A DNA stretch of 64,000 bases from CAWIVH01 sp963839475. GTDB lineage: Bacteria; Acidobacteriota; UBA6911. Location of the stretch: positions 124,001 to 188,000 of the forward strand of contig CAWIVH010000015.1 of assembly GCA_963839475.1 (NCBI GenBank). The letters run 5' to 3'. Positions within the stretch are counted from its first letter, which is position 1. Every line of letters begins with the position of its first letter. The position numbers and the translations under genes were made by a program. The notes under the pieces were generated by a model. It did no database searches and was not told where the DNA came from. It saw only the letters and a list, made by a program, of their open reading frames with translations. Below are positions 1 to 8,873 of this stretch, in pieces.

Positions 1-84
1 GATAGAATTCGGCGTCGATCCGGAGTATCCATCCCATCAAGAGCGTTTCCGCGGCACAGGTCTCATGGATCGAGAGGAAAGCGG

Positions 85-807
85 ATGAAAATCAACAGGC
101 GACAGATGATAACGGGCTTGGCTGCCGGCGGTTCCGGATTGCCTGGGCAATTCCCGGCGGCGCCGGAGTCATCCCTGTACATGCCCAAAGCGCACCTGGT
201 GGAAGATCGCAAGCTCCTTCATGACTTTATGGACGAGTACGCGTTCGTTGATCTCATATCGTCTTTGCCGACGCTGCGAATCACCCACATTCCGGTGATA
301 TTGGATCGCAATGCGGGCACGTATGGCAGAATACTTGGGCATGTAGCGAGGCAGAATCCGCAAAGTCAGGTATTAGATGGGCGCCATCCCTGCGTGATCG
401 TTTTTCGCGGGCCCCACGCATATATCTCGCCGACATGGTATGCCAGAACCGATGGTGTGCCGACGTGGAACTTTGCTGTTGTCCATGCCTCGGGCAGTCC
501 GGTCGCGATTGCCGACAAAGCTGTCCTGCATGATTTGCTCGCCAGGCTGGTCGACAAATTCGAGAAACGCAATGGATCCAAATATGACTTTTCCGGGCTG
601 CCGGACAGCCATGTGACATCCCTGATGAACGGCATGGTCGGCTTCGAAATGCCCATCGACGCGCTGGAGGGTAAATTCAAGCTTGGCCAGGACCGGAGCT
701 ACATCGACAAGCAGGGAGTTCTCGGGCATCTTCGCCAGGAGCCGCCGCATGAACGAACCATCTATGATTTCACCATGAGCTTTTACCAGCGGACGCGGCA
801 CAAATAG
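85..807 (+). CDS. PaiB-like FMN-binding protein with Tat-like leader
   Basis: The 240-aa product matches the PaiB family (FMN-binding split barrel, annotated as negative transcriptional regulator or protease-synthase regulator) over about residues 32-230. Recognisable stretches include the start MPKAH, the block GRILGHVARQNP, the flavin-site region PTWYA with VPTWNFAVVHA, and the C-terminal block MVGFEMPI. PaiB proteins are usually a little over 200 aa and begin at the MPKAH-like motif. Here about 30 extra residues precede it, with a twin arginine (NRRQMI) followed by a Gly/Ala-rich stretch, which resembles a Tat signal. A purine-rich GAGGAAA lies a few bases before the ATG. The family call is firm. 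Export is an inference, and a heme- or flavin-related role outside the cytoplasm would be unusual for this family. Confidence 0.85.
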   Translation: MKINRRQMITGLAAGGSGLPGQFPAAPESSLYMPKAHLVEDRKLLHDFMDEYAFVDLISSLPTLRITHIPVILDRNAGTYGRILGHVARQNPQSQVLDGRHPCVIVFRGPHAYISPTWYARTDGVPTWNFAVVHASGSPVAIADKAVLHDLLARLVDKFEKRNGSKYDFSGLPDSHVTSLMNGMVGFEMPIDALEGKFKLGQDRSYIDKQGVLGHLRQEPPHERTIYDFTMSFYQRTRHK

Positions 808-1101
808 GATGCGATCGCCAGATCCTTCTGGACGATCCAATGATGCCGCTGGCGCCGGGCCACCGGATCGGAATCGTTTTTTGTGGATTTGATCTCGACT
901 GTCGGGACCCCCCGATCCAGCGCTGTAAAGGAGGCGTCCACCCCTTCATCCAGAGGCGATTTGTCGTTGGCGCATTCCTCTTTGTGATAAGCCTCGTGCC
1001 GGACAACTTCCAGTTCCTGCGTCGCCTCGCAGATCCGTTGGTCTTCTGCCAGCTCGGAATCGCAGACACCCAACAACGCTCCGCAAAGCCGAATGATTAA
1101 T
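808..1101. other. Intergenic stretch, no confident gene
   Basis: Both strands carry open frames here (plus 840-1100 and minus 783-1118). None has a recognised domain or a clear ribosome binding site, and they overlap each other. The stretch ends at the left repeats of the transposase element, so it may be remnant DNA. I see no RNA gene. Confidence 0.4.
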
Positions 1102-1240
1102 CTTGGAATCTTGGACACCCAAAAATCGGAATCTTGGAGAAATCCCGAAAATCTCGGACATCCACCTAATTAGAATCGCGGCTAAAAGATCCAGGACACC
1201 CAGAAAACGGCGGACCCAGGAGAGATATGGTAGACATCCA
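1102..1240 (+). repeat. Left GGACACCCA repeat cluster of RAYT element
   Basis: Four copies of GGACACCCA or close variants (1113, 1156, 1194, 1232) at roughly 40-base spacing. The longest unit is CTTGGAATCTTGGACACCCA at 1102-1121. The interval 1241-1490 between this cluster and the transposase stop holds nothing recognisable. Confidence 0.7.
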
Positions 1241-1490
1241 ATAAATTTCTTCCGGCGAGGGGCGGTTCCTCTTTCCCGGGCACCAATGTCTGAGGTATTC
1301 GCTTTATCTATGGCTACCCAATTTTCCTAAGCTGTGGGTGCAGGACAACAGGGGTTCTAGGAAGAAGGATGACGAAAGCGGTTGATTCGGAGGGGCTTAT
1401 GCGCGGATTCGCAGAGAATTTCGCTTCCGCGCGCGAACCTTCGGCGGGTACTTGAATATCACTAGATCTCAGACCATCTTGCAGGTGCTG

Positions 1491-2609
1491 CTACACAAAC
1501 GCAACTCGGGCCGCCGCCGTGCCCTGCAACCAACACCTGCCGAGCTGATCGGCAAAATGACGCAGATTGGCGAGCAACCCGGCAGCGAGACGAAACCTGG
1601 AACCGAAGCGGGTGACGGTGTCTATCCAGGCTTCCGGATTGGCTCCAATCCGATACAGAATCGGAGCCAGATCCGCATCCATAACCCCCCGCTTGTCCGA
1701 CCTGATTACGCGTCCCGACCTGTCCACCAGATCGAAATACTCTCCTGCCGTCATCTGCAGAATCCCTCGCCCCCCGGAACCTGATTGAATGGGACAAAGC
1801 CAGCGGGCGGAAAGGTTGGTATCCTCGGAGGAATCCGTCGCAGTCGCAAGACTGCTGAGATCTGCATCTCCGGAAATACCTGCCTCCATCGATGTTCCTT
1901 TGCCGACAGGCATAGACTCCAGATCTTGTGCCGCTGCATCGTTTAGAGCGAAGGCCATCGTCTCCTTCTGCCACGCACGGATCCGCTCCTGAATGCTGGT
2001 AAAGTCGCTATCCTCGGGAGTTTGCGCCAGTCCGGCCCGGATCGGATTGAGGTCCACGTACACCATGCATGCCGCAATGGCCGCTTCATCGAGCAGCACC
2101 TGGGATTTGAACCGACCTTCCCAGAATCGCCCCTTGACCCCATCCTCTTTGTTGGCCTTGCGCGCGATGAATTCGTTCAGCTGGCCCATGAACCAGCTCA
2201 GGCTGCACAGACGACGGCGCAGCTCGGCAATGCGGTTGGGACAGGCTGCCAGGGCGCGGATTTCCTCCTCCGTCGGCGGAATCGGGGCACCGTTGATGTC
2301 GCGATGTCGGGGGGAGAGTAACAACCAGCGGCGGGCTACTTCATCATCCGGCCAGAGGGCGACAATATCGGGACGTGTGCGCAAAATCGAGTGATAATGA
2401 TTGAGGAGGATGGCGAAGGCGCAGACTTCGATGGCAAAGATCGCAGCGAGATACCGTAACCTCTCTACCAGCCATACTTTACGGTGGGAAAAGTCCTGTT
2501 GCGTCACGGGGTCGAAACCGCACAGGAAAGCGCGGCGGACGCAACGGCTGAAGCAGTGATATACACCTTCTTCTCCTTCCCGGACATAGGTGTTGCGGGG
2601 CATAGCCAT
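1491..2609 (-). CDS. REP-associated tyrosine transposase (Y1/IS200-like)
   Basis: The 372-aa product has the Y1 transposase fold. The HUH metal-binding pair is seen in NHYHSIL near residue 70, and the family hallmark YVDLNPIRAG occurs at about residue 188 with the candidate catalytic tyrosine. These enzymes nick single-stranded DNA at REP-like hairpins through a 5'-phosphotyrosine link. The protein is longer than minimal IS200 transposases. The C-terminal half (about 230-372) is Ser/Gly rich and then carries a second conserved-looking segment of unknown role. The start MAMPRNTYVREGEEGVYHCF is typical of this subfamily. It stands alone between inverted repeats, with no accessory gene. The frame is intact, so activity is possible. 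Confidence 0.85.
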   Translation of the reverse strand: MAMPRNTYVREGEEGVYHCFSRCVRRAFLCGFDPVTQQDFSHRKVWLVERLRYLAAIFAIEVCAFAILLNHYHSILRTRPDIVALWPDDEVARRWLLLSPRHRDINGAPIPPTEEEIRALAACPNRIAELRRRLCSLSWFMGQLNEFIARKANKEDGVKGRFWEGRFKSQVLLDEAAIAACMVYVDLNPIRAGLAQTPEDSDFTSIQERIRAWQKETMAFALNDAAAQDLESMPVGKGTSMEAGISGDADLSSLATATDSSEDTNLSARWLCPIQSGSGGRGILQMTAGEYFDLVDRSGRVIRSDKRGVMDADLAPILYRIGANPEAWIDTVTRFGSRFRLAAGLLANLRHFADQLGRCWLQGTAAARVAFV

Positions 2610-2760
2610 GATTCACCTCTCAGATAGGGTTCTGATATACCTAATGGCGAACCTGGCGAATGAGCCAAGAAAAAGATGAAAGAAAAAGATTTCGGGCGAG
2701 GTGTTGCGGCAAACAATCAACGTTGGCGGCGGGTCCAAGGATGCGGCCCCCCAAAAAGGT

Positions 2761-2824
2761 TGGGTGTCCACGAACTAGATGATGGGTGTCCAGGATTCCA
2801 GGACGTGTCACATGATGGGTGTCC
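2761..2824 (+). repeat. Right TGGGTGTCC repeat cluster of RAYT element
   Basis: Three exact TGGGTGTCC copies (2761, 2783, 2816), two of them followed by ACGAACT. Together with the left cluster they form inverted flanks around the transposase. Confidence 0.75.
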
Positions 2825-2853
2825 ACGAACTCGTCCACGAACGCCCGCGAGCT

Positions 2854-4149
2854 CTATACCTTGGGCAGCGGATATGATTCGCGATAGGATTTCGTGAGCA
2901 TCGCATTAGCTTGGGCGTCCCCCGGAAAGCTCTCACTCTCGGGATCGAAATGCACGTTTCGCTTCAGGTGGTGAACGATGTTCCCCAAATGGCAGAGCGT
3001 CGTACTCAGGCGGCCGATTTCGATGTCGGCGTTGGGCGGGCGGCGGCTTTTCACACATTCCAGGAAGTTCTTCTCGTGCTGGAAGGGCGACTTGCCGGCT
3101 GCAGGTCCAGCCTCGCCTTTGATCCCCTGCACACGCCATCCGTTGCCATCCACGATCAGAGCGCCTTCGGTCCCGTAGAATCCGGTGCCCGCCTGAGTCC
3201 CATCGATTAGATTCCCTCCGTTGAAGCTGCGCAACTCCCAAACCAGCAGAAAATCACCGTAGTCGTAAGTGGTCACTTGGATGTCAGGCACCTCTTTTGC
3301 GTCGTTGAGCCAGTAAATGCCGCTCATTCCGGATATGCTTTTTGGCATGCATTTTCCCGGGCCGCGCATCATTTGTATTCCCCAGAGTGCCACGTCCAGC
3401 ATATGCACCCCCTGATTTCCCAGTTCGCTGTTGCCATAATCCCAAAAAAACCTCCAGTTGTAGTGGAAACGGTTGGGATTGAACGCGCGTTTCGCCGCTG
3501 GCCCCAGCCACATATCATAGTCAACCCCCGATGGCGGAGCCCCGTCGGGTGGATTCCCGATATCAGGTCGCAACTGGCACATCCACGCTTTGATCAGGCA
3601 TATCTTTCCGAGCTTGCCGGAGGCAGCGTATTCCGCCGCAGTGCGGAAGTGCTCGGCGCTGCGCCGCATGGTGCCGACCTGCATTACGCGGTTGTATTTC
3701 CTCGTAGCGTCGCGAATAAGTTGCCCTTCGCGGATGGTCTGCGAAACCGGTTTTTCGAGAAAGACGTCCTTGCCCGCCTGGCATGCCAGCAACGCCATAT
3801 GCGTGTGCCAGTGGTCGGGCGTCGCAATGATCACGGCGTCGACCGACTTGTTATCCAGGACGCGGCGGAAGTCCTTTACATACTCCGGGGCCCTACCCTG
3901 CGCTTTTTCTATCTCCGGGCTCACCTTGTCCCGGATACCATCGTCGATATCGCACAAGACCGTGACGCGCGCCCCGGCGGCGATGGATCGCAGCGCTACA
4001 CCACGTCCCTGATTGCGCGCCCCGATCAGCCCAAGCGAGACGATTTCATTCGCCCCGAGCGCCTTCGGATTCAAATTCACCCCTCCGCCGACTACAATCA
4101 AACCCGATGCTGCTTGCTTGAGAAACGTTCGCCGGTTGCCGTTCGCCAT
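2854..4149 (-). CDS. Secreted Gfo/Idh/MocA family oxidoreductase
   Basis: The 431-aa protein starts with a Tat-type leader (NRRTFLKQAASG followed by a hydrophobic Gly/Val run). An N-terminal Rossmann domain follows (SLGLIGARNQGRG, then the acidic strand end VLCDIDD), with TPDHWHTHMAL and the signature EKPVS, whose lysine is the usual catalytic or cofactor-contacting residue. The C-terminal alpha/beta domain runs from about residue 160. Members oxidise or epimerise sugars and polyols with a tightly bound NAD(P). The Tat leader suggests folding with cofactor in the cytoplasm and export. GGAGGAG lies seven bases before the ATG and fixes the start. The substrate cannot be read from the sequence. 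A sugar acid or polyol fits the neighbouring genes. Confidence 0.9.
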   Translation of the reverse strand: MANGNRRTFLKQAASGLIVVGGGVNLNPKALGANEIVSLGLIGARNQGRGVALRSIAAGARVTVLCDIDDGIRDKVSPEIEKAQGRAPEYVKDFRRVLDNKSVDAVIIATPDHWHTHMALLACQAGKDVFLEKPVSQTIREGQLIRDATRKYNRVMQVGTMRRSAEHFRTAAEYAASGKLGKICLIKAWMCQLRPDIGNPPDGAPPSGVDYDMWLGPAAKRAFNPNRFHYNWRFFWDYGNSELGNQGVHMLDVALWGIQMMRGPGKCMPKSISGMSGIYWLNDAKEVPDIQVTTYDYGDFLLVWELRSFNGGNLIDGTQAGTGFYGTEGALIVDGNGWRVQGIKGEAGPAAGKSPFQHEKNFLECVKSRRPPNADIEIGRLSTTLCHLGNIVHHLKRNVHFDPESESFPGDAQANAMLTKSYRESYPLPKV

Positions 4150-4659
4150 GGTTTACTCCTCCCGGGGACATGATACCTGTATTTTGAGCCTTTGGAACGC
4201 TGAAGAGCGTCAAGGATATTTGGTGGAGCAACCGGAGGCTTTCCACGCAAAGCACTTTTTCATGAAACATTCCAGTCCGCCAGAAGCTCGCTTGGATGTA
4301 CGCGGTTATGCCTTTACGATACGGCCAATTGCCGCCATGATGTTTAAAGTCGTGCCGGCAGAAAAACCTCTTGAAACTTAATTCGGACCGCATAAATCGG
4401 GGCCTAAGGCAGTCTTTTATAGGCTTCGGCGGACACATGTTCCGGAAAACAGGGAAATTCCCGTGGTCCGATCCTGATTTTCCCATTGCTAGAAAAGATT
4501 GGCCTTGTGTTATATGCTTGCGCACCATCGGACTGATCCAAAATCAGCGCGATCCGGAGAAGCTGGACATTTGGCATTTCACAATGGGACCTGTGCAATG
4601 GCGCTTTATTGTTTCGATTCTTCCTCATGACCGGGGAGCCCCTTTCGAGGATCTGACCT
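4150..4659. other. Intergenic region between divergent oxidoreductase and MFS genes
   Basis: About 510 bases separating two divergent genes, so promoters for both must lie here. I see no convincing gene, hairpin or operator. Its overlapping open frames lack recognised domains and ribosome binding sites. Confidence 0.4.
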
Positions 4660-5949
4660 ATGACAGATCGCTATATTCCCAACCTGCGCTGGTATATCGC
4701 ATTCCTCCTGTGCTTATCGTCGGCCCTCAATTATCTTGATCGTCAGACTCTCTCCGTTCTCGCCGATACGATTCAGCGCGAATTGAAACTGACAACGGTC
4801 GATTATTCCTACATCACGTCATCATTTCTGGTCAGCTATACCATCATGTATGCCGTTTCCGGACGACTGGTTGATTTCCTGGGAACTCGGCGCAGCTTTC
4901 TGATCTTCGTCTCCGGCTGGTCCGTAGCCAACATGCTGCACGCCCTGGCCAACACGGCGTTGCGGTTTTCCTTCTTCCGCTTCCTGCTCGGAGCAACCGA
5001 GCCGGCAAATTTCCCGGCTGGTGTCAAGGCCGTCACGGAGTGGTTCCCGATGCGGGAAAGGGCTCTGGCAATTGGGATTTTCAATGCGGGCACCGCGGTC
5101 GGCGCCGCCTTGGCCGTGCCGGTGGTTTCCTTCGTTGCGCTGCAGTGGGGATGGCGATGGGCTTTCGTGGCCACGGGCGCGACAGGCTTCATCTGGATCG
5201 CCATATGGTCCGCTTGCTATCGCCTCCCGCATGAACATTCCCGGCTGAGCCCGGACGAAAAACGCCTCATCCTCTCGGATTCAGAAGGGACGGCAGAAGG
5301 CCCGGCCGGGTCCGTTCCGCTGGCGACTTTGCTGGCGATGCGCACCACCTGGGGGTGCATCCTCGCGCGCGTCCTGACCGACCCCATATCCTATTTTCTG
5401 AATTTCTGGATCCCCAAATATCTTCAGCAGGAACGTGGATTCAGCCTCGCCGATCTGGGCAAATACATCTGGATACCTTTTGTGGCATTGGCCCTCGGCA
5501 ATATCGCAAGCGGCGCCATTCCAAGATATCTCATCAGCCGCGGCTGGTCGCTCAATCGAGCCAGGAAAACAACCATGTTCGTCGTCTCCTGCCTGATGCC
5601 GGTCATATGCCTGACGGTCACCCGGGTTCCCAGCGCAGCCATGGCCACGGCGCTGGTCACCGTGATGATGTTCCTCCATGCGGCCTGGGGCAATATCACC
5701 ATTCCGGCTGAAGTGTTCCCGAAACACGTGGTCGGCTCCGTCTCGGGCTTTGGCGGGGCATTGGGCGGCGTAGCCGGAGTGATCACTCAACTCACCATCG
5801 GCTGGGTCGTGCAGCACCTCTCCTTCGCACCTATTTTCGCCGCCATCTCGGGCGCTTACCTGTTGGCATTCGCCGCGGTTCACCTGCTGGTCGGTGAACT
5901 CGGGACCATCCGCAAAATCCCGATAGGCGCGAATCCGGGAAGGATTTAA
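4660..5949 (+). CDS. MFS transporter, anion:cation symporter (hexuronate-type) family
   Basis: The 429-aa product has about twelve hydrophobic segments. The N-terminal motif NYLDRQTLSVL is typical of the ACS/ExuT-like branch of the major facilitator superfamily, and the loop 2-3 region reads GRLVDFLGTRRSF. ACS members import hexuronates, galactarate or related organic anions with protons or sodium. GAGG lies about nine bases before the ATG. It faces away from the upstream secreted oxidoreductase and may take up the product of the nearby secreted sugar enzymes. The substrate is inferred only from family and context. Confidence 0.88.
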   Translation: MTDRYIPNLRWYIAFLLCLSSALNYLDRQTLSVLADTIQRELKLTTVDYSYITSSFLVSYTIMYAVSGRLVDFLGTRRSFLIFVSGWSVANMLHALANTALRFSFFRFLLGATEPANFPAGVKAVTEWFPMRERALAIGIFNAGTAVGAALAVPVVSFVALQWGWRWAFVATGATGFIWIAIWSACYRLPHEHSRLSPDEKRLILSDSEGTAEGPAGSVPLATLLAMRTTWGCILARVLTDPISYFLNFWIPKYLQQERGFSLADLGKYIWIPFVALALGNIASGAIPRYLISRGWSLNRARKTTMFVVSCLMPVICLTVTRVPSAAMATALVTVMMFLHAAWGNITIPAEVFPKHVVGSVSGFGGALGGVAGVITQLTIGWVVQHLSFAPIFAAISGAYLLAFAAVHLLVGELGTIRKIPIGANPGRI

Positions 5950-6062
5950 ATATTCGTTCCCCAACGGTTCGTTGAGACAGTCCAGCGGCTTCGCCGGGAA
6001 AACCTCGAGGATCCCGACGCAGCCTACGGCCGCAGCCAAGGACCGCAATCTCGGTATTGCAG

Positions 6063-6130
6063 GGGCATGCGGGCGCATGCCCTTGTGACTGCTTGCCGAC
6101 CATGCTGCAAGGGCACGCGGCCGCGTGCCC
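6063..6130. repeat. Tandem pair of GC-rich palindromes
   Basis: Two 20-base palindromes with the same framework: 6063-6082 (9-base arms GGGCATGCG/CGCATGCCC around GG) and 6111-6130 (GGGCACGCGGCCGCGTGCCC, perfect). They lie between the convergent MFS and PmoA-like genes. They may act as a bidirectional terminator or be a dispersed REP-like unit. Confidence 0.6.
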
Positions 6131-6232
6131 CTGCCAAATGCCGGAAAATGTTCTCAAAAAACGAAGAAGTTGCCGATTAGCTTTTCAAAGCTCGTAAGAT
6201 CATCCTGCAATTCCAATGGTCCGGGGGCCTAT

Positions 6233-7226
6233 CTACTTCGTGTCGCCGGCTTCTCTGACAAATCGAGCCTCTTCCTCCCGGAGACGCGCAGCATCCCACC
6301 GCCCCGGGTGGATGAACACCCGGTAGCGTAAAACGAGCTGCCGGCCCGCGCCCAGAGTGTAGGGCTCCAACTGCAGCAGCGATGCATTCAGAAACCAGAA
6401 CGGCACTGACCGGTCGAGGATGCCGTACCAGCGCGTCGGGGCACGCGGATTCGACGGGTGATCAAAAAAGGCGACGCCTGCCGCGCCCCCGTCGATCTCG
6501 CCGCTGAACTCGGCGGCCGAGGCGGCGAACCCGAGCCGGTTTTTGGCCAGCGCACCAGTATCGCCGGTCGCTGAGATGATGGGATTGGACGAGTTCGCGG
6601 GCCAGACGAATCGACAGGCCCGCATATCCCCCGCGCGGATTGCCGTCCGGTGTCGTGTCAGGCGGGGTGCGGTCCATTATCACAGCCTCGTTCCCGGCCG
6701 TGAAATTCAGGCGCCAGTCCATGAAGTAGCTGCCGTCTGCCGCGGGCGATGCGATCCGTATGGCGCGTTGCTCGGTTAGTATGTCCTGTGGGGCCTTCTG
6801 CGGACGATACTGCAAATCCATGGAAATGAGGGCAGAGAAATCCGTCCGCAAATCGATCCTCACGTTGGACCACTTCGTGACTCCCTCCGGAGCTTCTTCC
6901 CAATAGTTGACGCCGTTCAGGTATTTCCAGCCGAAGAATAACGCAAAATGGTAGGGGTGGTCTTTCGGGCTCAGCCAGGTCAGAGCTGACCCGCCGGGTA
7001 GGGCCACGGGATGAAAGTAGGTGTTCGTGCGCCCGGGTGCATAATTGAATTGCCAGACAGGTCTGCCGTCCTTCAGAAGGGCTGCCGTCCCGTCGTCCTG
7101 TCGCCAGCTGAAACGCCGAGTATCCTGACGCACAGCCCGACTGTGCGGCGCAAATACCAGGGCAACTGCCAAGGCAGTCACGACGCCGAGATACGCGCGC
7201 GGAGATTCGATCCATTTGGCATTCAT
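6233..7226 (-). pseudogene. PmoA-like (DUF6807) protein, frameshifted
   Basis: Two overlapping minus-strand frames together make one DUF6807/PmoA-like protein of about 330 aa. The upstream frame (from 7226) carries a signal peptide (ALAVALVFAPHSRA) and the family blocks KDHPYHFALFFGWKYLNG and GGYAGLSIRLA. It then loses homology and runs into Arg-rich sequence. The downstream frame (stop at 6233) continues with AAGVAFFDHPSNPR, PFWFLNASLL and LRYRVFIHPG, which are the expected C-terminal blocks. The switch lies at about 6560-6605 and needs a single-base indel. Members are secreted proteins of unknown function found with polysaccharide or sugar genes in Acidobacteria and Planctomycetes. I cannot tell real decay from an assembly error. 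Confidence 0.75.
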
Positions 7227-7418
7227 ACGATGATCCTGTAACAGCGGCGGATTTCACCGAATCCGGACTCATGGTTCCAGAACCTGCTTTCGCGTGCTCT
7301 TCCACCATGGACTTCTTATTGTCGCGCCATCAGCGCCTCGGATAGGTGGTTTAGCTTGACGCGCCAGTTCGTGGATGCCGCCGATACGGTGACGGCAATG
7401 CCGCATCGAGGGGTGGGG

Positions 7419-8756
7419 TCACAGCTTCAGATAATCCGTTCCGAAAGGCGCACGCTGATTTCGCCGGAGCATCGAATTGGCCTGATCATTATTGATGAAA
7501 ATCTCTTTCTTCGGATCCCATCGCAGCACCCCCGGCACCTTCATAGCTATGTGGCTTATCAAACAGAGAGTGCAGGCCCTGTGCCCCATCTCCACGGTGG
7601 AAATCGGTTGTTTTTTGCTCCTGATACAATCGAGCCAATTGCCGTGATGCTCGGTCGTCATGTAAAGGTGTATCTCGTTTTCCTTGATTTCCGACGAAAG
7701 AATCCGAGGGTCACTGGCAGCGAGCTTGGGAGTGCCAGAATGCGTTACGAATATCCAGCCCGTCTCCCCTTCATACCGTACACCGGTCGGATATCCTGTG
7801 CCGGCGAACATTGTGATGCCGTTATCATATACGGCTTTCAGCATGAAATCGCCGTGGACATTCCAGATGCCCGCGCGAGGGAACTGGGCGATAGCCTGGA
7901 TCGAGGAGGGTCCGGTAAGTTCCGTGTCCATGCCCCAGGCGGAGTAATCGAAGAAATGCGATCCCCAGCCTGTGATCATCCCTGCCCCGAATTGCTCGTT
8001 CCGCAGCCAGCCTGGTCTCGAATAATCCTTTTGCGGATGCACCCGGAGCTCGTTGTAGAAAACCTCAGGCGTGGATCCAAGCCAAGTGTTGTAGTCTAAG
8101 TTCTTGGGGACTGGCTCCTCCTTCACTTCAGGTCCGGGAGGATCGCCAGCCATACCGATTTTGACTGTGTGTATTTTTCCGATCCTACCGTTTCGCACCA
8201 GTTCTGCCGCTTTCCGGTACTGCGGGTCGGTCGAACGGCACTGAGCTCCCACCTGAAGTATGACACCCTTTTTGTTCACAACATCACTGAGCAGCCTGCC
8301 CTCTTTGATCGTAAGCGTGAGAGGCTTTTGAATATAGACATGCTTGCCGGCAAGGGCTGCCTCGATGGCCGGCTGGGCATGCCAATGGTCCGGCGTGCAG
8401 ATGATCGCGGCATCTATCGAGGGATCACGAAGCATCTCCCTATAGTCGGCGAACATCTTCACATCCACAGGACGCGTACTGCCGGTTTTCTTGGCGTAGG
8501 ATTCCTCTATCATTTTCTTGCCGTCAGCCATGCGCTTGCTGTCGAGATCACAGACGGCGATCACTCTTGCCGAATCATATTTCAGTATTTCAGGAAGGTT
8601 GTGATCGCGCGCAATTCGGCCGCAGCCGATTAGCCCGATGTTAATCTTATCTCCGGGAGCAGTCATCGCGGTCGCATGAGAAGTGATGATGGTGGGCGTG
8701 ACAAAGGCCCCGGCAGCTGTGGTCATGGTATTTCTCAAAAACAGTCTTCTTTTCAT
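7419..8756 (-). CDS. Secreted Gfo/Idh/MocA family oxidoreductase
   Basis: The 445-aa product has a Tat-like leader (MKRRLFLRNTMTTAAGAFV), a Rossmann motif GLIGCGRIARDH, the block CTPDHWHAQPAIEA, and QKPLT in place of the commoner EKP signature, with the lysine retained. The C-terminal domain (from about 165) has the family blocks GWGSHFFDYSAWGMD and TEHHGNWLDCIRSKK. GGAGG lies eight bases before the start. It is expected to be a periplasmic NAD(P)-dependent sugar or cyclitol oxidoreductase. It belongs to the same Tat-exported subgroup as the gene at 2854-4149 but is clearly diverged from it. Confidence 0.9.
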   Translation of the reverse strand: MKRRLFLRNTMTTAAGAFVTPTIITSHATAMTAPGDKINIGLIGCGRIARDHNLPEILKYDSARVIAVCDLDSKRMADGKKMIEESYAKKTGSTRPVDVKMFADYREMLRDPSIDAAIICTPDHWHAQPAIEAALAGKHVYIQKPLTLTIKEGRLLSDVVNKKGVILQVGAQCRSTDPQYRKAAELVRNGRIGKIHTVKIGMAGDPPGPEVKEEPVPKNLDYNTWLGSTPEVFYNELRVHPQKDYSRPGWLRNEQFGAGMITGWGSHFFDYSAWGMDTELTGPSSIQAIAQFPRAGIWNVHGDFMLKAVYDNGITMFAGTGYPTGVRYEGETGWIFVTHSGTPKLAASDPRILSSEIKENEIHLYMTTEHHGNWLDCIRSKKQPISTVEMGHRACTLCLISHIAMKVPGVLRWDPKKEIFINNDQANSMLRRNQRAPFGTDYLKL

Positions 8757-8873
8757 AGTTGGCCTCCGTGGTCCTCGCGACTCACGAATGATCTCCCGGT
8801 TTTGTCAAACCTGACTGATCCGGAATTATATGTTGCTACAATCTCTCCGGGCGATGGCCCGTATCGTCGAAGG

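Larger units (their letters stand above)
1102..2824 (-). mobile_element. RAYT/REP-type element: transposase plus inverted terminal repeats
   Basis: A single REP-associated (IS200-like, Y1/HUH) transposase gene is bracketed by copies of a short motif that points in opposite directions on the two sides. Exact GGACACCCA occurs at 1113-1121 and 1194-1202, with diverged copies at 1156-1164 and 1232-1240. TGGGTGTCC occurs at 2761-2769, 2783-2791 and 2816-2824. The 20-mer at 1102-1121 matches the reverse complement of 2783-2802 at 18 of 20 positions. RAYT proteins are known to be flanked by REP palindromes that they recognise, which supports treating this as one unit. Exact ends are not defined and no target duplication was found. 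Confidence 0.7.

Noticed and set aside
2..88. Open frame ending at the ATGA overlap with the PaiB-like gene
   Set aside because: Too short for a family call; a stop-free run of 28 codons can arise by chance.
783..1118. Minus-strand open frame of 111 aa beside the transposase element
   Set aside because: No domain, weak start, overlaps other open frames and the repeat cluster.
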